A stretch of 5,685 nucleotides of DNA from an uncultured Eubacteriales bacterium. GTDB lineage: Bacteria; Bacillota; Clostridia; Lachnospirales; Bianqueaceae. The translations under genes were made by a program, and so were the position numbers. Below are positions 1 to 4,875 of this stretch, piece by piece. The notes beneath the pieces are model-generated. The model was not told the DNA's origin. It was given only the letters and a program-made list of their open reading frames with translations, and ran no database searches. Where the stretch lies: assembly GCA_900322165.1 (NCBI GenBank), contig ONYR01000325.1, positions 1-5,685 on the forward strand, written 5' to 3'. Within the stretch, counting starts at the first letter, position 1. Each line of letters starts with the position of its first letter.

Positions 1-981
1 GTAGTCGTGGTAGGTCGTCCGGCTGACTCCGGCGGACTTGTGAACCGCTGCCGCGATCACATCCGCAGCTACTGCGCTTCCGGTCGGGTTCGCTCCGGCA
101 CCCTTGCCGAAGATCGTGATATCATCGAGCATGTTGCCCTTGATCATGATCCCGTTGTAGGCGTCCTCCACGCGCGAGAGAATGTGGTCCTCCGGCAGCA
201 GCATCGGCTCAACGTCCGCGAAGAGACGCTTGTGCTTGTAACGGCTACGCGCGATGAGCTTGATATGATGGTCGATCGCCTTCGCGATCTTGATATCTTC
301 GACGGTAATGTTCGTGATACCGCGGCGTTCGATCTGTTCCCAGTTGACGTCGATGCAGTACGCGTGCGTGGAAAGAATCGCCAGCTTGCGCGCGGGATCC
401 ATGCCCTCCACGTCGTTTTCCGGATTCTTCTCCGCGTAGCCGAGCTCCTGCGCGTCCTCGAGTGCCTCCTCGAACGAAACGCCTTCCTCTTCCATCTCGG
501 TCAGGATGTAGTTGGTCGTACCGTTCAGAATCGCCGTGATCTCCTCGACGCGCTCCTGGATCATGCACTCGTTGATCATGCGGATGACCGGGATGCCGCC
601 GCCAACACTCGCCTCATAGAAGAAATCGCACTCATGCTCCGCTGCGATCTGAAGCAGCTCTTCCCCGTAGGCCGCAACCATGTCCTTGTTTGAGGTGACA
701 ACACTCTTGCCGGCTGCGAGAAGCTGCGAAACATACTCGAACGCCGGGTGAAGTCCGCCCATCGTCTCTGCCACGATCTGAATGGTCGGGTCATTCAGGA
801 TCTGCTCGAAATCATGCACGATTCGGTCTTCGTAAGGGTCTCCGGGGAAATCCCTCAGATCCAGGATCGCCTTGATGCGGATGACCTCCCCGCAATCCTC
901 CGTAATATCCACACGGTTTTTCGTCAGGACATTCACCGTCCCCGAACCAACCGTACCATAGCCCATAATCGCAATATCCAT
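1..981 (-). CDS. hom: Homoserine dehydrogenase (3' end cut by window edge)
   Basis: Reduces aspartate semialdehyde to homoserine with NAD(P)H in the cytoplasm, the branch point to threonine, methionine and, in some species, isoleucine. The 327 visible residues start MDIAIMGYGTVGSG, an N-terminal Rossmann dinucleotide fold with GxGxxG at residues 7-12. Family motifs follow: VVTSNKD (94-100, with the lysine equivalent to the active-site Lys near the cofactor), EASVGGGIP (123-131), NGTTNYIL (153-160) and DVEGMDPARKLAIL (190-203), which carries the conserved Asp195 and Lys199 equivalent to the catalytic pair of yeast homoserine dehydrogenase. The ATG is preceded by GGAGG five bases upstream, so the start is firm. 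Family members of 400-430 residues often end in an ACT domain; the window stops before that point, so threonine feedback cannot be judged. It lies downstream of the ACT regulator gene and is probably co-transcribed with it. Confidence 0.95.
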   Translation of the reverse strand, partial: MDIAIMGYGTVGSGTVNVLTKNRVDITEDCGEVIRIKAILDLRDFPGDPYEDRIVHDFEQILNDPTIQIVAETMGGLHPAFEYVSQLLAAGKSVVTSNKDMVAAYGEELLQIAAEHECDFFYEASVGGGIPVIRMINECMIQERVEEITAILNGTTNYILTEMEEEGVSFEEALEDAQELGYAEKNPENDVEGMDPARKLAILSTHAYCIDVNWEQIERRGITNITVEDIKIAKAIDHHIKLIARSRYKHKRLFADVEPMLLPEDHILSRVEDAYNGIMIKGNMLDDITIFGKGAGANPTGSAVAADVIAAAVHKSAGVSRTTYHDY

Positions 982-1027
982 AAAAACCTCCAAAAGAACA
1001 ATCGCCGTCCGACCCCATCACCCATCC

Positions 1028-1050
1028 GAGTTTTGGCGAAGCCAAAACTC
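1028..1050 (-). repeat. Perfect 10-bp hairpin in the ACT regulator-hom gap
   Basis: GAGTTTTGGC and GCCAAAACTC are separated by three bases, giving a perfect 10-bp stem with a UUC loop closed by C-G on the minus-strand transcript. It lies 47 bases upstream of the hom start. No U-run follows in that direction (the next bases are G-rich, GGATGGGGTG), so it does not look like a classical intrinsic terminator. It could be an RNA stability or processing element, or a small genomic palindromic repeat. Confidence 0.7.
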
Positions 1051-1052
1051 CG

Positions 1053-1097
1053 ACCGAGGGTCAATCGCGTGACTAAAGATATATATGATCCCTCGGT
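1053..1097 (-). repeat. 8-bp inverted repeat overlapping the ACT regulator stop codon
   Basis: ACCGAGGG at 1053-1060 is the inverse of CCCTCGGT at 1090-1097, with 29 bases between. The right arm touches the last base of the TAA stop of the ACT regulator gene. In the transcript this could form a stem next to the 1028-1050 hairpin. Whether it is functional is unknown; it may only be chance pairing. Confidence 0.4.
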
Positions 1098-1549
1098 TAT
1101 TCTCTACCCAGGATCCGCACCTTCTCGACTCCGCCGACCGACTCCATGCCGCTGACGATTCGGTCAATGTCCCAGGATTCATCAAACATTTCAAGGCTCA
1201 AGGTGACATCGGCCAGGGAGTTGATCGGGATCGACTGATGGATCGTCAGAATGTTGACGCCGGCCTTTTCAATGACCGAGAGGAACTGCGGCAGGACGCC
1301 CGGGATATCCTCGAGGCGCGCGTAGATCGTCACGGTCTTGCGGTGGGTCATATCGGTGAAGGGCTCGATCATGTCCTTGTATTTGTAGAACGAGCTGCGG
1401 CTGATCCCGGTCATGTCGACCGCTTCCTGGACCGTCTCCGCTTTGCCCGTGGCCAAGAGCTTTTTGGCCTCCACGACCTGTGCGTACACCTCCGGCAGCG
1501 CCCGCTTGTCTACAATGTAGTACTCCGATTTACTGGTCTTTTGACTCAC
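1097..1549 (-). CDS. HTH and ACT-domain regulator, PheB/ThrR-like (UPF0735 family)
   Basis: A 150-residue cytoplasmic protein, the usual length for the UPF0735/PheB family. Residues 10-65 hold a helix-turn-helix-like part (TVQEAVDMTGISRSSFYKYK at 39-58). Residues 71-150 form an ACT domain, the small amino-acid-binding fold, with the typical DIPGVL turn at 81-86 and a second strand-helix unit ending KVRILGRE. PheB was once annotated as chorismate mutase. From memory, the Bacillus relative named ThrR is a DNA-binding regulator of threonine biosynthesis genes, and the position directly before hom fits that role. The start is GTG, chosen because GAGGT lies six bases upstream and no better start is seen. 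Infer a regulator that senses threonine or another amino acid and controls this operon. The ligand and the regulatory sign are not shown by the sequence. Confidence 0.88.
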   Translation of the reverse strand: MSQKTSKSEYYIVDKRALPEVYAQVVEAKKLLATGKAETVQEAVDMTGISRSSFYKYKDMIEPFTDMTHRKTVTIYARLEDIPGVLPQFLSVIEKAGVNILTIHQSIPINSLADVTLSLEMFDESWDIDRIVSGMESVGGVEKVRILGRE

Positions 1550-1567
1550 TCTGTTACCTCATTTCAT

Positions 1568-1600
1568 TCACTCGTATTTCACAAAAACCCGTGAGAGTGA
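1568..1600 (-). other. Stem-loop in the 5' leader of the ACT regulator-hom transcript
   Basis: On the minus strand TCACTC and GAGTGA can pair (6 bp), with a nested TCAC/GTGA pair (4 bp) inside. The structure would lie in the roughly 55-base leader, just before the GAGGT ribosome site at 1556-1560. It leaves the ribosome site free and has no U-run, so its role is uncertain. The leader is too short for a T-box riboswitch. Confidence 0.35.
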
Positions 1601-1703
1601 CAATTTCGCTGATTGTACCACAGAACGGCAATGTCCGCAACGAAAACATACATGTCCGCCTACGAGAAATTTTCGCTCCTCCATGGACTTTTTTTGTGAA
1701 ATA
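1575..1703. repeat. 13-bp inverted repeat enclosing the leftward promoter
   Basis: TATTTCACAAAAA at 1575-1587 is repeated exactly in inverse at 1691-1703, with 103 bases between. One arm lies in the transcribed leader, the other upstream of the -35. Being AT-rich, it could in part be chance, but 13 exact bases within 130 is notable. It could be a pair of protein sites or a shared ancestral element. Confidence 0.5.
1612..1640 (-). promoter_or_regulatory. Sigma-A-type promoter for the ACT regulator-hom operon
   Basis: On the minus strand, TTGCGG (1640-1635) serves as -35. A 17-base spacer follows, then TACAAT (1617-1612) as -10, with an upstream TG making an extended -10 (TGGTACAAT). Transcription would start near 1605, about 55 bases before the GTG start. 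The -35 lies inside one copy of the repeated ATGTCCGC motif, so a protein bound there would compete with polymerase. Confidence 0.7.
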
Positions 1704-1724
1704 TTTCCGAGACGCGGACATGTA
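1631..1724. promoter_or_regulatory. Three-copy ATGTCCGC operator array upstream of the leftward promoter
   Basis: ATGTCCGC occurs at 1631-1638 and 1652-1659 on the plus strand and at 1721-1714 on the minus strand. The second and third copies form a longer perfect 11-bp inverted repeat (TACATGTCCGC at 1649-1659, inverse at 1714-1724) and also share a GAAAT tract a few bases further in. The first copy covers the -35 of the ACT regulator promoter. Copy-to-copy distances are 21 and 62 bp, near whole numbers of helical turns, so all three lie on about the same DNA face. This is typical of an operator set for one dimeric regulator, perhaps with looping. The neighbouring ACT protein is the obvious candidate, by inference only. 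Confidence 0.55.
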
Positions 1725-1727
1725 AAT

Positions 1728-1742
1728 TGAAAATTATTCTCA
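1728..1742. promoter_or_regulatory. Fur/Zur-type box 1
   Basis: TGAAAATTATTCTCA is a 7-1-7 palindrome with six of seven arm positions symmetric, the architecture of Fur-family operators. It lies upstream of the -35 of the zur promoter, centred about 60 bases before the likely transcription start. It shares 12 of 15 bases with the second box at 1790-1804. It probably binds the Fur-family protein encoded just downstream. Confidence 0.7.
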
Positions 1743-1760
1743 GATTAAGCTCATCCTGCA

Positions 1761-1788
1761 TTGACTTCGGGCCGCTTTATGGTATAAT
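1761..1788 (+). promoter_or_regulatory. Sigma-A-type promoter for the zur-znuC-znuB operon
   Basis: TTGACT at 1761-1766 is the -35 and TATAAT at 1783-1788 a perfect -10, spaced by 16 bases. TGG just before the -10 makes it an extended -10. The start would be near 1795, giving a leader of about 55 bases. The promoter is intrinsically strong and would need a repressor, which fits the two flanking Fur-type boxes. Confidence 0.85.
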
Positions 1789-1789
1789 T

Positions 1790-1804
1790 TGAAAACGTTT
1801 CTCA
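1790..1804. promoter_or_regulatory. Fur/Zur-type box 2 over the transcription start
   Basis: TGAAAACGTTTCTCA has the same 7-1-7 layout as box 1, with five of seven arm positions symmetric. It begins two bases after the -10 and so covers the likely start of transcription, where a bound repressor blocks initiation. The two box centres (1735 and 1797) are 62 bp apart, close to six helical turns. Confidence 0.7.
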
Positions 1805-1850
1805 TTTTACATCGATACAGCATCGATTCAGAACAGAAGAAGGACGACCC

Positions 1851-2276
1851 ATGAAATCTGTTTACAATACCCATCAGCGCCAGGAGCTTCTCAGCTATCT
1901 GCAAGGCCGCGCCGGAGAACATGTGACGGCGGCCGATATCTGCGCTTATTTTAAATCCTGCGGTAAGCCGATCGGCACCGCGACCGTCTACCGCCAGCTT
2001 GACAAGCTCATCGAAGAGCATCTTGTCAACAAATATATCATCGACGAGGGCAGCTGTGCCTGCTTTGAGTACGTCGATCCTGAGGCGCACCACACCTCCT
2101 GCTTCCACTGCAAATGCACCTGCTGCGGGAGACTGATCCATCTGGAATGCGACGAGCTCGAGATGCTCCAAAAGCATCTCTCTGCCCATCACCATTTCCA
2201 GCTTGACCCCTACCGCACCGTGTTCTACGGGCTGTGCGAAGACTGCGCGCTCCAGCAAGAGGAGGCTTCGAATTAA
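1851..2276 (+). CDS. zur: Fur-family metal-responsive repressor, probably zinc regulator Zur
   Basis: A 141-residue Fur-family protein of normal length. Residues 1-80 form the winged-helix DNA-binding domain, with the recognition helix in IGTATVYRQLDKLIE (41-55), matching the TVYRxL family motif. Residues 80-141 are the metal-binding dimerisation domain: HH at 80-81, Cys89/Cys92 in CTCCG and Cys129/Cys132 in LCEDC probably hold the structural zinc, while His and Cys around 80-100 and the HHH at 113-115 could form sensing sites. It is unusually Cys-rich between 84 and 100 (Cys84, 87, 89, 91, 92, 100). The start has AAGGA six bases upstream. It heads an operon with a zinc-type ABC transporter and is flanked by Fur-type boxes, so self-repression when zinc is plentiful is inferred. 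Fur (iron) or a manganese regulator is less likely given the His-rich ATPase next door. Confidence 0.88.
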   Translation: MKSVYNTHQRQELLSYLQGRAGEHVTAADICAYFKSCGKPIGTATVYRQLDKLIEEHLVNKYIIDEGSCACFEYVDPEAHHTSCFHCKCTCCGRLIHLECDELEMLQKHLSAHHHFQLDPYRTVFYGLCEDCALQQEEASN

Positions 2277-2278
2277 CG

Positions 2279-3118
2279 ATGGCTGCCACGACCTTTATCA
2301 AAACCGATTCCAAAGATTTCCTGCTCCGCGTAACGAACGTTACCCTCGGGTACGACCGCATGCCGCTGCTGAAGGATCTCAGCTTTGAGGTCCGCCCCGG
2401 CGACTACCTTGCCGTTGTCGGCGAAAACGGCTCCGGCAAATCGACCCTGATCAAGACCCTTCTCGGCCTCACTCCGCCGCTCGATGGAACGATCGAGACC
2501 GGCTGCGGCATGAGCGCCGGCACGATCGGCTATCTCCCGCAGCAGACCGATATCCAGCGCGATTTCCCCGCTTCGGTCTTCGAGATCGTGCTCTCCGGCT
2601 GTCAGGCTCACTGCGCCGCAGGCCACACGCATGAGCATGAACATGACCATGATCATGACCCTTCTCATGAGCACGAAGCGAAAAAGAAAACCGTCCTGTC
2701 GTCTCTGTTTTCCAAGTTCCATCCGTTCTATCACAAGGAAGACAAGCAGCGTGCCAAAGACGCGATCGAGCGCATGGGCATTGCTTCGCTCTCGAAGCGT
2801 TGCTACCGTGAGCTTTCCGGCGGTCAGCAGCAGCGTGTGCTTCTGGCGCGCGCTCTCTGCGCGACTGAGAACATCCTGCTCCTTGACGAGCCGGTGACCG
2901 GCCTTGACCCGAAAGCCACGACCGACCTGTACGAGCTCATTGCGGATCTCAACAAAGCAGGGCTGTCGGTCATCATGGTCTCCCACGATCTCACCTCCGC
3001 CCTTGCCTACGCGGATCATATTCTTCACATTTCCGAGAATTATTTCTTCGGCACGACCGAGGAATACCGCCAGAGCGCGATCGGACAGCAGTTTATTCAG
3101 ATGGAGGCCTTGAAATGA
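2279..3118 (+). CDS. znuC: Zinc-type ABC transporter ATPase with His-rich insertion
   Basis: ATPase subunit of a metal-ion importer of the ZnuC/MntB class, working on the inner face of the membrane with the permease encoded next. In the 279-residue form, Walker A is GENGSGKS (48-55), the Q-loop is in LPQQT (86-90), the signature is LSGGQQQ (179-185), Walker B is ILLLDEP (199-205) and the switch His is in VSHD (His236). All ATPase motifs are intact. Between the Q-loop and the signature is an added segment (about 111-160) with alternating His-Glu/Asp (116-133, eight His), which suggests zinc. The ATG at 2279 is two bases after the zur stop. An AGGAGG at 2260-2265 is 13 bases before it, slightly far. 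An in-frame ATG at 2234 would run through that site and add an unlikely N-terminus. Confidence 0.92.
   Translation: MAATTFIKTDSKDFLLRVTNVTLGYDRMPLLKDLSFEVRPGDYLAVVGENGSGKSTLIKTLLGLTPPLDGTIETGCGMSAGTIGYLPQQTDIQRDFPASVFEIVLSGCQAHCAAGHTHEHEHDHDHDPSHEHEAKKKTVLSSLFSKFHPFYHKEDKQRAKDAIERMGIASLSKRCYRELSGGQQQRVLLARALCATENILLLDEPVTGLDPKATTDLYELIADLNKAGLSVIMVSHDLTSALAYADHILHISENYFFGTTEEYRQSAIGQQFIQMEALK
2630..2659 (+). repeat. Hexanucleotide repeat CATGAN x5 coding for His-acid dipeptides
   Basis: Five consecutive CATGAN units (CATGAG, CATGAA, CATGAC, CATGAT, CATGAC), with one more at 2666-2671 after a six-base break, encode the His-Glu/His-Asp run of the ATPase. Because each unit is six bases, loss or gain by slippage would keep the frame and change the number of His residues by one. 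Confidence 0.8.
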
Positions 3119-3954
3119 ACATTTTTGAAACCATCGGACTCTATCTGAGTTATCCCTTCGCTCGCTACGCGCTCATTGTCGGTGTCTTAATCGCGCTCTG
3201 CGCCTCGCTTTTAGGCGTCACGCTCGTCCTAAAACGCTTTTCCTTCATCGGCGACGGCCTCTCTCACGTCGCGTTCGGTGCGATAGCGATCGCCTCGGTG
3301 CTGAAGCTGTCCAACAACATGCTTATCGTTCTGCCGATTACGATCCTGAGTGCGATCCTGCTTCTCAAGAGCGGCCGCAAGGCCATCATCAAGGGCGATG
3401 CGATGATCGCGATGCTCTCGGTCGGGGCGCTGGCGTTCGGCTACCTGCTGATGAACGTGTTCCCGAGCTCCTCCAACATTTCCGGCGATGTCTGCTCCAC
3501 GCTCTTCGGTTCCTTCTCGATCCTGACGCTGAAGCAGTCGGATGTCTGGATCTGTCTGGCGCTTTCGGTTATCGTTTTGGCCGCTTTCGTTTTGTTCTAC
3601 AACAAGATCTTCGCGGTTACCTTCGACGAGAGCTTCGCGCAGGCGGTCGGCACCAAGGCACAGCTTTACAACCTGCTGATCGCGGTCATTATCGCGATCA
3701 TCATCGTTCTCGCGATGAACCTTGTCGGTTCGCTCCTGATCTCCGCCCTTGTGATCTTCCCCGCGCTCTCTGCGATGCGCGTATTCAAGAGCTTCCGCAG
3801 CGTGACGATCGCTTCGGCGCTCATCTCCGTTTTCGGCGCGCTCTTCGGCATCCTCTTCTCGATGCTCTTTGACACGCCCGTCGGCTCTACGATCGTCGCG
3901 ATCGACGTCCTTGTATTCTTTGTTTTCTGGATCATCGGACGCGTGCGTGGTTAA
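3115..3954 (+). CDS. znuB: ABC-3 family metal-ion permease, ZnuB-like
   Basis: Membrane subunit of the importer, forming the path for zinc (or another divalent metal) through the cytoplasmic membrane. The 279 residues are very hydrophobic, with about eight or nine membrane segments (for example 17-39, 52-64, 68-85, 97-114, 143-162, 185-207, 231-252, 260-275), the normal length and profile of ABC-3 permeases. Family motifs visible are GDGLSHVAFGAIAIA (47-61), which matches the conserved GDxxSHxx region, and NLVGSLLISALVIFPALSA (202-220), matching VGxLLxxALLxxPAxxA. Its ATG overlaps the ATPase stop (ATGA), with GGAGG seven bases upstream, so the two are translationally coupled. The solute-binding protein that must deliver the metal is not in this window. 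Confidence 0.92.
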   Translation: MNIFETIGLYLSYPFARYALIVGVLIALCASLLGVTLVLKRFSFIGDGLSHVAFGAIAIASVLKLSNNMLIVLPITILSAILLLKSGRKAIIKGDAMIAMLSVGALAFGYLLMNVFPSSSNISGDVCSTLFGSFSILTLKQSDVWICLALSVIVLAAFVLFYNKIFAVTFDESFAQAVGTKAQLYNLLIAVIIAIIIVLAMNLVGSLLISALVIFPALSAMRVFKSFRSVTIASALISVFGALFGILFSMLFDTPVGSTIVAIDVLVFFVFWIIGRVRG

Positions 3955-3996
3955 AAAACTTGTGCCGCTCGGCAGCTTCACGGCTCCGGGCGGCAC
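3953..3996 (-). terminator. Intrinsic terminator after the DUF1287 gene, possibly bidirectional
   Basis: GTGCCGC (3962-3968) pairs with GCGGCAC (3990-3996). The stem continues inward through a wobble pair, CGG/CCG, a bulged C and AGC/GCT, leaving a six-base loop (3977-3982). Read on the minus strand it is followed by AAGTTTTTT, a good U-run, and lies just after the TAA at 4004. Read on the plus strand after znuB the tail is only CTTTGATG, so termination of the zinc operon here would be weak. Confidence 0.8.
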
Positions 3997-4003
3997 TTTG
4001 ATG

Positions 4004-4786
4004 TTACGAGATCCGAAAATGTCCGACAATGTCATCCCGATCGTGCAGCTTATCCTCTTCATATTCGGTCTGCCACACACTGCCGTGATGGATGAGGTAG
4101 GGATTCCCGTCCTCGTTGCGGCGGTCTGAAACGATCCCGATGTGTCCTTCCGCAAAGATGACAATGTCTCCGCCCTGCCACTCGCTTGTCTCGCTCAGGT
4201 CCGTTGTCAGGTTGATCGAGTTGTACTGGAAATAGATCAAGAGGTTGCTCACGCGGCGGAAATCGATGTTTGGGTCTTCGGCGTCCCAGTAACGTTCCGG
4301 ATGAGCCTTCACATCGGCCTCGACCAAGGCCTTCAGATCATAACCCGAATTCAGCAGCGCGTATCCGACGACATCCGTGCAGACGCCCTCATGGTCGGAC
4401 CAGTTCGGATAGCCGGTGTCGTAGTAGGCATTGACATACTGCGGCTTGTAGGACACCCATTTCTTCGCGTTTTGCAGGATGTCGGTCTGGTCATCGATCC
4501 CATCGCCATCCATGTCAACATTGCTCGTGTAGGTCTCAATATCGAAGTCCGCTCCCGTTTTGCGGCCTCCTGAGATCCACCCGCGGAGCAGCTCCTCCGC
4601 CGACCTGCCGCGGGTGGCTTCCTGCGCCGCGGACACGATCCTCGCACCGCCCATGATCAGGCTCTTTGCGATCTCACCAAGCAACAGCGCCGCGATCGTG
4701 CCACCGACAATACCGATGATGATTGCGGCACGGATCTTTCTTTTTTTCTCGTCCTGTGCCTGAATTCTCTCTGTTTGATGTAACAT
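4004..4786 (-). CDS. Membrane-anchored DUF1287 protein (YijF-like)
   Basis: A 260-residue protein: short basic cytoplasmic N-terminus (KKRKIR, 14-19), one membrane segment (about 20-39), a linker, then an outside DUF1287 domain (about 92-260). Domain motifs recognised are DGIDDQTDILQNAKKWV (95-111), YYDTGYP (121-127), GVCTDVVGYALLNSGYDLK (134-152), HPE (162-164), DPNIDFRRVSNLL (171-183), EWQGGDIVIF (202-211) and HIGIVSDRRN (215-224). The Cys136/His215 arrangement resembles NlpC/P60-like papain-fold cell wall hydrolases, but the family is uncharacterised as far as I recall, so a wall-related role is inference. DMDGDGIDD (91-99) resembles a calcium-binding DxDxDG loop at the domain entry. The ATG has GAGGGAGG ten bases upstream, inside a hairpin. 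No other Met occurs before residue 45. Confidence 0.88.
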   Translation of the reverse strand: MLHQTERIQAQDEKKRKIRAAIIIGIVGGTIAALLLGEIAKSLIMGGARIVSAAQEATRGRSAEELLRGWISGGRKTGADFDIETYTSNVDMDGDGIDDQTDILQNAKKWVSYKPQYVNAYYDTGYPNWSDHEGVCTDVVGYALLNSGYDLKALVEADVKAHPERYWDAEDPNIDFRRVSNLLIYFQYNSINLTTDLSETSEWQGGDIVIFAEGHIGIVSDRRNEDGNPYLIHHGSVWQTEYEEDKLHDRDDIVGHFRIS

Positions 4787-4790
4787 GGCA

Positions 4791-4838
4791 GAAACGCCTC
4801 CCTCGTGATGTTTGATTCCATCATAAGGGAGGCGTTTC
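4791..4838. promoter_or_regulatory. Strong hairpin covering the DUF1287 ribosome site; terminator-like on plus strand
   Basis: GAAACGCCTCCCT (4791-4803) is the exact inverse of AGGGAGGCGTTTC (4826-4838). Inside, TGATG/CATCA adds five pairs after a two-base mismatch on each side, leaving an eight-base loop. On the minus-strand mRNA the 3' arm contains the GAGGGAGG ribosome site of the DUF1287 gene, which would be hidden when folded. On the plus strand the stem is followed by TTGTTCTTTTCT, a good U-rich tail, so it could also stop plus-strand (antisense) transcription. Confidence 0.75.
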
Positions 4839-4850
4839 TTGTTCTTTTCT

Positions 4851-4872
4851 GAAAGTTGTCACGAAGTTGTCA
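4851..4872. repeat. 11-bp tandem direct repeat upstream of DUF1287 gene
   Basis: GAAAGTTGTCA is followed directly by CGAAGTTGTCA, nine of 11 bases identical and both ending AAGTTGTCA apart from one position. Direct hexamers spaced 11 bp (here TTGTCA twice) are the layout bound by OmpR/PhoB-type response regulators. No convincing -10 was found beside it on the minus strand, so a regulatory role is a guess. Confidence 0.4.
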
Positions 4873-4875
4873 TTT

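Noticed and set aside
7..693. Long plus-strand open frame opposite hom
   Set aside because: It mirrors a clear homoserine dehydrogenase with all family motifs; the plus-strand product has biased, featureless composition and no ribosome site.
1028..1050. Intrinsic terminator between ACT regulator and hom
   Set aside because: The stem is strong but no U-run follows on the minus strand, and G-rich sequence comes next.
1550..1611. T-box or other riboswitch controlling hom
   Set aside because: The leader from the predicted start to the GTG is only about 55 bases and lacks a T-box core or terminator.
1810..1827. CATCGAT direct repeat (11-bp period) in the zur leader
   Set aside because: Only two short copies of a self-palindromic hexamer; chance is a sufficient explanation, and it is outside the likely operator.
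2234..2278. Upstream ATG extending the znuC product by 15 residues
   Set aside because: It would overlap zur by 43 bases, lie upstream of the AGGAGG site and add MRRLRAPARGGFELT, which is unlike the N-terminus of related ATPases.
2273..3028. Long minus-strand open frame opposite znuC
   Set aside because: Shadow of an ATPase with all motifs intact; no start signal or recognisable domain.
3229..4164. Long minus-strand open frame opposite znuB and into the DUF1287 end
   Set aside because: Its product is an artefact-like Arg/Asp/Glu-rich sequence, it crosses the terminator at 3953-3996 and it overlaps two well supported genes.
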